A stretch of DNA of 64,000 nt from Chryseobacterium sp. Marseille-Q5410 (GTDB lineage: Bacteria > Bacteroidota > Bacteroidia > Flavobacteriales > Weeksellaceae): positions 124,001 through 188,000 of the forward strand of contig CAMPOT010000003.1 of assembly GCA_946892665.1 (NCBI GenBank), given 5' to 3'. Positions 6,918 through 15,502 of this stretch are shown here, in pieces (within the stretch, counting starts at the first letter, position 1; every line of letters begins with the position of its first letter). The position numbers were made by a program, and so were the translations under genes. The notes beneath the pieces were generated by a model. The model did not search any database. It was given only the letters and a program-made list of their open reading frames with translations, and was not told the origin of the DNA.

Positions 6918-9833
6918 ATGAAGAAAATCCTCACTACTTTAACCATAATAGGAGCGTTAACGATGATGAATGCACAACACTTTGAAACTAAGAAAATGAC
7001 TGACAAAGCCGGTTATACCTATGAAACGGTGGTCAATGATAAAAATGGAGTAAGAATTTATACCTTAAAAAATGGCTTGAAGGTTTACCTTGCCCAAAAT
7101 TTTGATGCTCCAAAAATCCAGACTTATATTCCGGTAAGAACAGGAAGTAACAACGATCCTTCTGATAATACCGGTTTAGCGCATTATTTGGAGCATATGA
7201 TGTTCAAAGGGACTTCCAAATTGGCGTCCGCGAATTGGGCTAAAGAAAAACCACTTCTGGACCAGATTTCAGCACTTTATGAACAACATAAAGCTGAACA
7301 AAATCCTGAGAAGAAAAAGGAAATTTATAAAAAAATAGATGAGATTTCTCAAGAAGCCAGCAAATATGCCATTGCAAACGAGTACGATAAAGCAATTTCA
7401 TCTCTGGGAGCAACAGGAACCAATGCGCACACTTGGCTCGACGAAACAGTTTACAAAAACAATATTCCCAGCAACGAACTGGAAAAATGGTTGAAAGTGG
7501 AGAAAGAAAGATTCTCCGAATTAGTTCTAAGATTGTTTCATACAGAATTAGAAGCTGTTTACGAAGAGTTTAATCGTGCGCAAGATAACGATTCCCGCTT
7601 GGTAAATTATGAACTGATGGATGCGCTCTTTCCGAAACATCCGAATGGACAGCAAACTACCATCGGGAAATCCGAACACTTGAAAAATCCTTCAATGATA
7701 GCGATCCATAAGTATTTTGATACGTATTACGTTCCGAATAATTATGCGATGGTTTTGGTGGGTGATTTGGATTTCGATAAAACAATCAAACTTGTGGATC
7801 AATATTTTGGTTCTTTCGAATACAAAGAATTGCCAATGAAGAAAATGGTTTCGGAAGATCCAATGACCAAAATCGTGGAAAGATCTGTGAAAAGTCCTTC
7901 TGCAGAGCGTTTGCAAATTGCTTGGAGAACAGATTCCTACGGAACTAAAGATGCAAGACTTGCCGAAATTGTTGCCAACTTGCTATCCAATTCCGGAGAA
8001 ACCGGTTTGATCGACTTAAATATCAACCAAAGTCAAAAAGCGCTTCGTGCGATGGCGTACTCGTCTCCTTTCAAAACCTATGGAAATTTTTCAATGATGA
8101 TTGTTCCGAAAAACGGACAAACTTTAGATGAAGCCAAAAAATTATTGCTCGACCAAATTGAACTTATCAAAAAGGGGCAATTTCAAGATTGGCAAATTCC
8201 GGCAATCATTAATGATATGAAAATTCAGCAGATGAAATCTCTCGAAACAGCCGATGGATTGGCAACTGCATTGTACGGAAGCTACATCAACAATCAAGAT
8301 TGGGATAGCGAACTCAACCAAATTAATGAGTACGAGAAAATTACCAAAGACGATGTGGTGAAATTTGCCAACGAGTTTTTCATGGATAACTATGTAATCA
8401 TTAAAAAAGAAAAAGGCGTAAATGATAAATTGGTTCGAGTTGAAAATCCGGGTATTACCCCAATTAAACTCAATAAAGAAGATCAATCGCCATTCTTGAA
8501 ATCAATCATTAGCGAAAAATCGTCCGCAATTAAGGCGGAATTTATTGATTATTCCAAAGCCATAAAAACCGATAAGATAGGATCTAAAAAAGCAAGTTTT
8601 GTAAAAAATAAATACAACGATATTGCTCAAACTTATTTCATTTTCCCTTTTGGTAGCGATCACGATAAGGAATTAGGTTTGGCAACTCAAGTGTTGCAGT
8701 ATCTGGGTACCAATAAATTATCTGCGGAAGAGCTGAAGAAAGAATTCTTCAAACTGGGAATTTCCAATGATTTCCGTACAACTCCTGATCAGCTCATTAT
8801 TTCTTTAAGTGGTTTGGAAGAAAACATGCCGAAAGGAATAGAATTGCTGAAGAATTGGCTGCAAAATGCTAAGCCAGACCAAAAAGTATACGAAGAGAAT
8901 GTTAAAACCATCCTGGAAAGTCGTGAAGTTGCCAAAAAAGACAAAGGGAGAATCATGGCTGCACTTTCCAACTATGCGAAATACGGAAAAGTTTCCAGGT
9001 TTTCGGATGTAGTTTCAGCAGAGAGATTGAAATCCATCAAGTCTGAAGAAATGACTGCGAAAATCAATAATCTTTTAAATATGCCTTATGAAATCTTCTT
9101 CTACGGAACAGATTTCAATGCTTTCAGAAAATATGCGAAACCTTTCGTAGAAAAGGAAACTTTGAAAGCGCCGGAAAAGAAAATCTATCCGGAACCGGCT
9201 ACCGAAGGCAAAGTATTCTTTACCAATTACGATATGGTGCAAACTGAAATGAGCAAAGTAGGGAAGGGTAATAATGTGAACTTGAAAAACTTTGGTAAAA
9301 TAAATGTTTTCAATGAATATTTCGGCCGAGGATTATCTTCTATCGTGTTTCAGGAAATTCGTGAGAGTAAGAGTTTAGCGTATTCTGCATATGTTTCTTA
9401 TGCTGCTAATGGTGAACTGAATCACCCGGATTATGTAACCACCTATATCGGAACTCAGGCAAATAAACTTCCGCAAGCAGTGAACGCAATGGATGAATTG
9501 ATGGCTAATTTACCACAGGTTCCAGCTCAATTCGAAAATGCTAAAAATGCGGCCTTGAAACAAATTGCTTCCGGAAGAATCAACAGAACGAACATTTTCT
9601 TCAATCAAATGAATCTTAAAAAATTGGGAATCGATTATGATTTAAGAAAAGACATCTATGAAGAAGTTGAAAAACTCACCTTGGCAGATGTGACTAATTT
9701 CTATAACAACGAAATAAAACCGATGAAGTACAATACTGCAATCATCGGGAAAAAAGAGAATTTAGATATGTCGGCGATCAACAAGATGGGAACTTTTCAA
9801 GAGGTTTCTTTGGAAGAGATTTTCGGATATTAG
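6918..9833 (+). CDS. M16-family zinc metallopeptidase, two-lobed, secreted
   Basis: This 971-aa insulinase/pitrilysin-type peptidase starts with a signal peptide (MKKILTTLTIIGALTMMNAQ). The inverted zinc motif HxxEH is H89-Y-L-E92-H93 and the distal zinc ligand lies in the ELEAVYEEFN patch near residue 215. The first lobe is therefore catalytic. The second lobe, from about residue 530, lacks HxxEH and has the usual R..Y-type closing segment around FQEIRESKSLAYSAYVSY. An extra charged helical insertion follows HxxEH in the first lobe. It is probably periplasmic or surface-associated and degrades peptides. It is 30 nt behind aspA, and a terminator follows. Confidence 0.9.
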   Translation: MKKILTTLTIIGALTMMNAQHFETKKMTDKAGYTYETVVNDKNGVRIYTLKNGLKVYLAQNFDAPKIQTYIPVRTGSNNDPSDNTGLAHYLEHMMFKGTSKLASANWAKEKPLLDQISALYEQHKAEQNPEKKKEIYKKIDEISQEASKYAIANEYDKAISSLGATGTNAHTWLDETVYKNNIPSNELEKWLKVEKERFSELVLRLFHTELEAVYEEFNRAQDNDSRLVNYELMDALFPKHPNGQQTTIGKSEHLKNPSMIAIHKYFDTYYVPNNYAMVLVGDLDFDKTIKLVDQYFGSFEYKELPMKKMVSEDPMTKIVERSVKSPSAERLQIAWRTDSYGTKDARLAEIVANLLSNSGETGLIDLNINQSQKALRAMAYSSPFKTYGNFSMMIVPKNGQTLDEAKKLLLDQIELIKKGQFQDWQIPAIINDMKIQQMKSLETADGLATALYGSYINNQDWDSELNQINEYEKITKDDVVKFANEFFMDNYVIIKKEKGVNDKLVRVENPGITPIKLNKEDQSPFLKSIISEKSSAIKAEFIDYSKAIKTDKIGSKKASFVKNKYNDIAQTYFIFPFGSDHDKELGLATQVLQYLGTNKLSAEELKKEFFKLGISNDFRTTPDQLIISLSGLEENMPKGIELLKNWLQNAKPDQKVYEENVKTILESREVAKKDKGRIMAALSNYAKYGKVSRFSDVVSAERLKSIKSEEMTAKINNLLNMPYEIFFYGTDFNAFRKYAKPFVEKETLKAPEKKIYPEPATEGKVFFTNYDMVQTEMSKVGKGNNVNLKNFGKINVFNEYFGRGLSSIVFQEIRESKSLAYSAYVSYAANGELNHPDYVTTYIGTQANKLPQAVNAMDELMANLPQVPAQFENAKNAALKQIASGRINRTNIFFNQMNLKKLGIDYDLRKDIYEEVEKLTLADVTNFYNNEIKPMKYNTAIIGKKENLDMSAINKMGTFQEVSLEEIFGY

Positions 9834-9852
9834 TTCGTTTTCCAAATAATTT

Positions 9853-9886
9853 AAAAAAGGTGAAGCTTCGGTTTCACCTTTTTTTT
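9853..9886 (+). terminator. Rho-independent terminator after the M16 peptidase
   Basis: An A6-GGTGAA / TTCACC-T8 hairpin with an 8-nt loop. Confidence 0.85.
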
Positions 9887-10044
9887 AAGGTAAATCATGA
9901 TGTTCAAAAACTTAGTTTTTATAAGGCAAGATTTGTCTTTATATTTATTTTGAACTTGCCATTCTACCAGTTCCAATTAATTTATACTTTTTAAAGAAAC
10001 TATATCCAAATAAATAAAACCTATTTTTTAAAAAAATTCGGCAC

Positions 10045-10074
10045 AAAAAAGAACGCACCAATCTGGTGCGTTCT
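10045..10074 (-). terminator. Terminator of the S46 peptidase gene (minus strand)
   Basis: A perfect 11-bp stem (AGAACGCACCA / TGGTGCGTTCT) with a 3-nt loop; read on the minus strand it is followed by a T run. It sits 21 nt after the stop codon. The stretch between the two facing terminators (9887-10044) shows nothing else. Confidence 0.85.
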
Positions 10075-10094
10075 ACATTTATTTAATTAAAAAA

Positions 10095-12236
10095 TTACTT
10101 TACGATTTTCATTTCATTGATCAGCCATTTTGCATCAGCGTATTTATCGATCACGAAAAGGATATATTTCGTATCAACCATGATGTTTCTGCTAAACCTT
10201 GGGTCATAATTGATGTCGCTCATCGTGCCTTCCCACTGTCTGTCGAAATTCAGTCCCACAAGGTTTCCGTAAGCATCCAGCGCCGGACTTCCGGAGTTTC
10301 CGCCGGTAGTATGGTTGGTTGCGGTGAAATTCACGGGTACATCGCCGGTTTTATCTTTGTAAACTCCGTAATCTTTAGCGTTATACAATTGGATCAATTT
10401 TTTCGGAACATCAAATTCATAATCTCCCGGAATATATTTCTCCATAATTCCTGCGATATGCGTTTGATAACCATAATAAACTGCATCTCTCGGATTGGAA
10501 CCTTTCACTTGTCCATACGTTACGCGAAGGGTAGAATTGGCATCCGGGAAGAATTTTCGGTCTTTGTCGGTTTCCATTTGTTGAGCCATGAATTTTTTCT
10601 GCAAAACATCAATTTGCTGCTGATACGAAGTCACTTTCGCATCAGTTGTTGCTATGTAATGTTCTCTTAATGTGCTGAAAAGCTTCATTAAAGGATCTTT
10701 TTTCAGATTTTGAACCAACGCGTTCTGATCTGCAAATACCTTATTGAGGTCGGAATAAGTTGTCGCTCCATTTAATGCGCCACGTCCGGTCATCACGGAA
10801 TTCTTTGAAAGTTCTTCGATGGTTTTCAGGTTTTGGTTTTCATCTTTATATTGTTCGAAAACTGCTGGTAGAAATTGTTTCGGAGTTTTGTTAGCATAAA
10901 GAGCGAGTAATTTCGCAGTCACTTTAGCATCTAAAACCGCATCGTAATCTTTATAAATTCCAGAAAGTCGGGCTTTGAAATTTTCGGTAGTTTTTGCATC
11001 CATTTTCCCTGATTCCACCGCAGAAACATAATTGTAATAAAGGTTTGCAAGGGTTAGCGTTTCTGCATTTCTCAAAACTTCACCATAATAAGCTTTATTG
11101 AGGTTATAAGGTGCCTGTTCGGTATAAAGTCGGTTCAGCTCATCGATGGTAGGTTTAATCTGTGGATTTTTAGCGATTAAGGTCTGTTCATAATTTTTCT
11201 TCTTACCTACTGCATCAGATTTTTTTAAACCTTCTACTTCGCCGATCCATTTTTTCCAGTAATTGGCAACAGATGCGTATTTGGCTGCATATTTTATTCT
11301 GGTTTCCGCATCGGTTCGCATTTTTTCATCCAGTGTTTTTAGTGCAACTTCTCGCACCGAAATCATTGCAGGATCGGTTTCGGTCATTATTTTTTCTACC
11401 GCAATTGCCGGTAAATATTCGGTAGTTCTTCCCGGGAATCCGAATACGAAAGTGAAATCATTTTCCTGCTTGTCCTTTATGGAAACAGGCAAGAAATATT
11501 TCGGTTTGTAAGGGATATTGTCTTTGGAATATTCCGCCGGTTTATTGTCTTTATCTGCATAAATTCTGAACATCGCGAAATCCCCCGTATGTCTTGGCCA
11601 CACCCAATTGTCGGTGTCAGAACCGAATTTCCCAATACTTTGTGGCGGTGCAACTACCAAACGGATGTCTTTATAGGTTTCGATGATGTATGCATAGTAT
11701 TTATTGCCATAATACATCGCTTTGATCACTACTTTTTGCCAAGGTTCCAACTTAAATCCAGCTTTTACAGTTTCTAAATTTTTATTGGCAAGCTCCTGAG
11801 CGGCTTTCGCGTCTAAATTTTGGGTTCCTGCTAAAACTTCTTTGGTTACTTCTTTGATATCCGCTATAAAATCTACCGTTACTCCGGGATTGGGTAATTC
11901 GCCATTCATGTTCTTTGCCCAAAAACCATTGGTTAGCAAATCATTTTCTACGGTAGAATGATTTTGGATATTGTCGTAACCACAATGATGATTAGTAAGA
12001 AGCAAACCTTGTGGAGAGATAATTTCGGCAGTACAACCGCCATCAAACTGTACAACAGCGTCTTTAATGCTGGGTTTGGAAGGATCGAAAATCTGTTTTG
12101 CCGAGATTTTCATTCCCAAATCTTTCATCTCTTTTTCATTGAGTTCGGTAGGAATCCACATCCCGCCGTATTGCTGTGCAAAAGCCATTACTGCCGGAAA
12201 AAGTATTGCGGAGAGCAATAAGTTTCTTCTATTCAT
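10095..12236 (-). CDS. S46-family dipeptidyl-peptidase, DPP11-type (Asp/Glu-specific)
   Basis: This 713-aa periplasmic exopeptidase removes dipeptides from peptides. A signal peptide ends at AFAQQ. The chymotrypsin-like triad is visible: His84 in TNHHCGYDN, Asp in PRHTGDFAMF, and Ser648 in GGNSGSP. Arg666 lies exactly 18 residues after the catalytic Ser, in NFDRQWEG. In the Porphyromonas enzymes this position is Arg in DPP11 and Gly in DPP7, so acidic-residue specificity at P1 is inferred. Length is typical for S46. The P-type ATPase lies 95 nt upstream on the same strand. Family assignment is firm; specificity is by the one-residue rule. Confidence 0.92.
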   Translation of the reverse strand: MNRRNLLLSAILFPAVMAFAQQYGGMWIPTELNEKEMKDLGMKISAKQIFDPSKPSIKDAVVQFDGGCTAEIISPQGLLLTNHHCGYDNIQNHSTVENDLLTNGFWAKNMNGELPNPGVTVDFIADIKEVTKEVLAGTQNLDAKAAQELANKNLETVKAGFKLEPWQKVVIKAMYYGNKYYAYIIETYKDIRLVVAPPQSIGKFGSDTDNWVWPRHTGDFAMFRIYADKDNKPAEYSKDNIPYKPKYFLPVSIKDKQENDFTFVFGFPGRTTEYLPAIAVEKIMTETDPAMISVREVALKTLDEKMRTDAETRIKYAAKYASVANYWKKWIGEVEGLKKSDAVGKKKNYEQTLIAKNPQIKPTIDELNRLYTEQAPYNLNKAYYGEVLRNAETLTLANLYYNYVSAVESGKMDAKTTENFKARLSGIYKDYDAVLDAKVTAKLLALYANKTPKQFLPAVFEQYKDENQNLKTIEELSKNSVMTGRGALNGATTYSDLNKVFADQNALVQNLKKDPLMKLFSTLREHYIATTDAKVTSYQQQIDVLQKKFMAQQMETDKDRKFFPDANSTLRVTYGQVKGSNPRDAVYYGYQTHIAGIMEKYIPGDYEFDVPKKLIQLYNAKDYGVYKDKTGDVPVNFTATNHTTGGNSGSPALDAYGNLVGLNFDRQWEGTMSDINYDPRFSRNIMVDTKYILFVIDKYADAKWLINEMKIVK

Positions 12237-12331
12237 TTTTTTAAAATTTGCCTTAAAAGTAAGGAATTTTTACGTATTTGAAAGTTACAGCTTAAGAACC
12301 GCCCTTATCTATTCGAGAATTAATGCTCGTT

Positions 12332-14311
12332 TTAGTTTTTAGAAAAATTCTTATTCTGAATACGCACGGCATTCAAAATGGCTAAAAGAGCGACGCCCAC
12401 ATCTGCAAAAACAGCTTCCCACATAGTAGCCAAACCTCCCGCTCCGAGTACCAAAACGATCGCTTTCACCCCAAAAGCAAGGGCAATATTCTGCCAAATA
12501 ATTTTCTTGGTTTCTTTCCCGATTCTTATGGCCATTGGGATTTTCGAAGGTTTGTCGTCCTGAATGACAATATCGGCTGTTTCGATTGTGGCATCACTTC
12601 CGAGACCTCCCATCGCTATTCCTACATCGCTTAGAGCAACCACTGGAGCGTCGTTTACGCCATCTCCAACGAAGGCAACGCTTTCGTTTCGTGCCTTCAT
12701 TTCTTTCATTTTGTTGACCTTATCTTCGGGAAGCAGGTCTCCGAAAGCGTTGGTAATTCCTAATTTTTGAGCAACTTCCAAAACTACAGACGATTTGTCG
12801 CCGCTCAACATTGTGGTTTTAATTCCTAATTTTTTTAGTTCAGTTACTGTTTGCGCTGCATCTTCTTTAATTTGGTCTGAAATGGTGAGATATCCAGCAA
12901 ATTTACCGTCATACGCCATCGCAATCAGCGTGTCGGATACCGCGGTATGATTGACGTGATGTGGAATAGCAAATTTCTCCATCAGTTTGAAATTTCCAGC
13001 AAGAAATTCTTTTCCGTTAATGTTTCCTTTCATTCCATGTCCGGCGATTTCCTCCAGATTTTCAACAGCGATTTTATGGTCGATTTCACCAACAAATTCA
13101 TGAACTGCAGTGGCAATGGGATGGGTAGATTTGCTTTCAATTGCATTCAAATACTGAAGGATTTCATGTTGATTAAAATCTTTTTCTATTAATACGTCTT
13201 GAACTTTAAAAACGCCTTCAGTCATCGTTCCGGTTTTGTCCATCACCACGTTTTGAATATTGGCTAAAATATCCAGAAAATTGCTCCCTTTAAAAAGAAT
13301 TCCGTTTTTGCTTCCTGCGCCAACTCCACCAAAATAACCGAGCGGAATAGAGATCACCAAAGCGCAAGGACATGAAATCACCAGAAATACCAGAGCCCGG
13401 TAAAGCCAGTCGCGAAACTCATAATTTGAAACAAAAAAATAAGGAAGAAAGCAAATTCCAATGGCAAGGAAAACCACAATGGGGGTGTAGATTTTAGCAA
13501 ATTTGCGGATAAAGAGTTCTGTTTTTGCTTTTTGGGAGGCTGCATTCTGAACCAATTGAAGGATTTTCGAAAGTTTAGAATCTTCATAAAGCGTATTGAT
13601 CTTCACGAGTGAAACGGTATTCAGATTGATCATTCCTGCTAAGACGGGATTTCCTTTTTTTAGGGAATGGGGTTTGTTTTCTCCGGTAAGAGCTGCGGTG
13701 TTGAAAGCTGCTGTTTCAGAGATGAGTTCGCCATCTAGAGCGAGTTTTTCACCAGGTTTCAGCTGAATAATTTGTCCGATTTCTGCTTTTTCTGCCTTGA
13801 GTATTTTGGGAATATTGTTTTCCAACACAGTGATTTCATCTGGTCGTTGATCGAGTAATGTTTTGATGTTCAGTTGCGCTTTATGCACTGCCATGGTTTG
13901 AAAAACTTCGCCTACGGAATAAAAAAGCATCACGGCAACGCCTTCCGGATATTCCCCGATGGAAAATGCACCTATCGTTGCGATTGTCATCAATAAAAAT
14001 TCTGAGAAAAAGTCTCCGTTTTTGATGCTTGTATAAGCTTCTTTAATCACCGGAAATCCTACCGGAATATAAGCTAAAAAATAAAGTGCAAAACGAAGGA
14101 AACCATTAAACCATTCCTGTTTCAGCAGGTAATCAAATGCAATTCCGATAAGCAACAACGTAAAAGAAATCAATGCAGGTAGAAACATCTGAAAGCGAGT
14201 TCTTTCATCGTGGTCATGGGAATGATTATGTGCATGCCCCTCGTGTGCGGGTTGTGCGTTATTGGATTTTTTTAATGGTTTTTCGTTGGTACTGCAGCAT
14301 TCTTTTGACAT
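12332..14311 (-). CDS. zntA: Heavy-metal P1B-type ATPase (Zn/Cd/Pb exporter)
   Basis: This 659-aa inner-membrane pump exports divalent heavy metals using ATP. It shows the transmembrane metal motif CPCALV, the phosphorylation motif DKTGTMTEG, the actuator motif TGEN and the hinge GDGVNDAPVV. The first 35 residues carry a CC pair and a histidine-rich string (HAHNHSHDHDE) in place of a ferredoxin-like HMA domain. CPC plus a His-rich N-terminus favours Zn/Cd over Cu, though this is an inference. The gene diverges from the small membrane-protein gene at 14387, and the S46 peptidase lies downstream. The zntA symbol is by function and may be cadA in other naming. Confidence 0.88.
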   Translation of the reverse strand: MSKECCSTNEKPLKKSNNAQPAHEGHAHNHSHDHDERTRFQMFLPALISFTLLLIGIAFDYLLKQEWFNGFLRFALYFLAYIPVGFPVIKEAYTSIKNGDFFSEFLLMTIATIGAFSIGEYPEGVAVMLFYSVGEVFQTMAVHKAQLNIKTLLDQRPDEITVLENNIPKILKAEKAEIGQIIQLKPGEKLALDGELISETAAFNTAALTGENKPHSLKKGNPVLAGMINLNTVSLVKINTLYEDSKLSKILQLVQNAASQKAKTELFIRKFAKIYTPIVVFLAIGICFLPYFFVSNYEFRDWLYRALVFLVISCPCALVISIPLGYFGGVGAGSKNGILFKGSNFLDILANIQNVVMDKTGTMTEGVFKVQDVLIEKDFNQHEILQYLNAIESKSTHPIATAVHEFVGEIDHKIAVENLEEIAGHGMKGNINGKEFLAGNFKLMEKFAIPHHVNHTAVSDTLIAMAYDGKFAGYLTISDQIKEDAAQTVTELKKLGIKTTMLSGDKSSVVLEVAQKLGITNAFGDLLPEDKVNKMKEMKARNESVAFVGDGVNDAPVVALSDVGIAMGGLGSDATIETADIVIQDDKPSKIPMAIRIGKETKKIIWQNIALAFGVKAIVLVLGAGGLATMWEAVFADVGVALLAILNAVRIQNKNFSKN

Positions 14312-14386
14312 ATCTTATGGAATTATCTTTTCAAATATACAAATAGAGCACCAATTCTTCATGTGGCATTACTTTTGAAGTTCAAA

Positions 14387-14803
14387 ATGAAAAAAAACAT
14401 GGAAATCATTGCGGAACAGTTGCTAAAATTGTTGATCCTTGCCATACCGGTCGCATGTATCGCATGGACGGTCACCCACGAGGAGATTTTTAGGGAACCA
14501 CGGGAATTTTGCATAGAAAAATCTCAGAGTTGCCGGAAATTGTATCAAAGGAAATTTTTTTATCTTTTTACCTGCGAGTATTGTTTTAGCCACTATGTAA
14601 CGCTTTTTTTCCTTGTAATTACTGGTTTTAATATTTTTTTTGAGGATTGGCGAGGCTATTTGGTGGCATTTTTTATCATCGTAATGGTTGCAAATCTTTA
14701 TATGAGTTTGTTTGCTTATTTAAGGCAAAGCTTAAAACTAGAAAAAATAGAAGCCAAATTGAAAGACAACGAATGGCATGAAGTGAAAGAAGAAATTAAA
14801 TAA
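14387..14803 (+). CDS. Small membrane protein with a CEYCFSH motif, unknown function
   Basis: This protein of about 138 aa is not confidently recognised. It shows one hydrophobic segment at the N-terminus (LLKLLILAIPVACIAW), a basic Cys-containing middle (IEKSQSCRKLYQRK), the motif FTCEYCFSHYV, and two further hydrophobic stretches. A charged C-terminus follows. CxxC next to SHY could bind a metal. Candidate starts are the GTG at 14363, ATG at 14387 and ATG at 14399; 14387 is chosen as the first ATG, without RBS proof. It diverges from the metal ATPase (75 nt between starts) and is followed after 19 nt by another hypothetical gene. A link to metal handling is only suggested by this neighbourhood. 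Confidence 0.6.
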   Translation: MKKNMEIIAEQLLKLLILAIPVACIAWTVTHEEIFREPREFCIEKSQSCRKLYQRKFFYLFTCEYCFSHYVTLFFLVITGFNIFFEDWRGYLVAFFIIVMVANLYMSLFAYLRQSLKLEKIEAKLKDNEWHEVKEEIK

Positions 14804-14822
14804 ATTATTAAAAAAATAAACT

Positions 14823-15293
14823 ATGGAAAATACAGAAAGACTACAAAAATACCAGTATGATAATTATACGGTAGTGACCAATTTTGAAACCTATCAGGAT
14901 GTGGTTGATTATGCCACCCCTAACAATGGTGAAATCATCGAAGTAGGATTTACCGATGGTTCCGATAACCCGATGCCTAATTCTACAGGAAATTTACTCG
15001 CCGAAAAAAAAACGTTTAAGGTAGGTCTCGATCCCGAATATGAAGTTTTATATTCCTACGATGAGCGTTTCCAGGAATTGGCGGAACAAATTCTGGAACA
15101 AATGAAAGAAAAAGAAAATGATGTAGCGCCCGAAGATTGGCTTGCCGACCAGAATATTGCGCAGGGAGACCGCATCATCATCATGAAAAACGGGGAAGTA
15201 AACACCGTAACTACCAGAGAAAGAATTAAGTTTCTGATGCGAGGAAACCTTTATGAACTTGCGGTGAAAGTACCTACGGTAAAGGAAGATTAA
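14823..15293 (+). CDS. Hypothetical cytosolic protein, 156 aa
   Basis: The protein is acidic, with no signal peptide, membrane segment or Cys, and no family was recognised. The ATG has an A-rich leader typical of this genome. The sequence alternates short beta-like strands (NYTVVTNFETYQDVVDYA, RIIIMKNGEVNTVTTRERI) with one charged helix (FQELAEQILEQMKEKEND). It lies 19 nt after the small membrane-protein gene and is closed by a terminator, so the two probably form a two-gene transcript. Codon use matches the neighbours, which supports it as a real gene. Confidence 0.65.
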   Translation: MENTERLQKYQYDNYTVVTNFETYQDVVDYATPNNGEIIEVGFTDGSDNPMPNSTGNLLAEKKTFKVGLDPEYEVLYSYDERFQELAEQILEQMKEKENDVAPEDWLADQNIAQGDRIIIMKNGEVNTVTTRERIKFLMRGNLYELAVKVPTVKED

Positions 15294-15315
15294 TAGATTA
15301 ATTTTAACCTATGTA

Positions 15316-15362
15316 AAATCCTGTTTATGCTGTCGAAAATACAGAATAAACGGGATTTTTAT
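15316..15362 (+). terminator. Rho-independent terminator before glgB
   Basis: A long stem AATCCTGTTTAT / ATAAACGGGATT (one G-T pair) extended inside by CTGT/ACAG and followed by a T run. Confidence 0.8.
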
Positions 15363-15433
15363 TTTAAGTAGATGTAATAAATTTTTATTTTTGATTTAAT
15401 ACTCATTTCTCATATTTTTCCCTGAATTTTAAA

Positions 15434-15441
15434 TATATTTG
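15434..15441 (+). promoter_or_regulatory. Candidate -7 element (TATATTTG) for glgBA
   Basis: TATATTTG fits the TAnnTTTG consensus, 61 nt before the glgB ATG and after the upstream terminator. No clear -33 element was seen. Confidence 0.4.
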
Positions 15442-15502
15442 AAGAGACAATAGGCTATGAATATAATGGCTTTAAAATAACCTTTCAGAAAATTCCGTTA
15501 CC

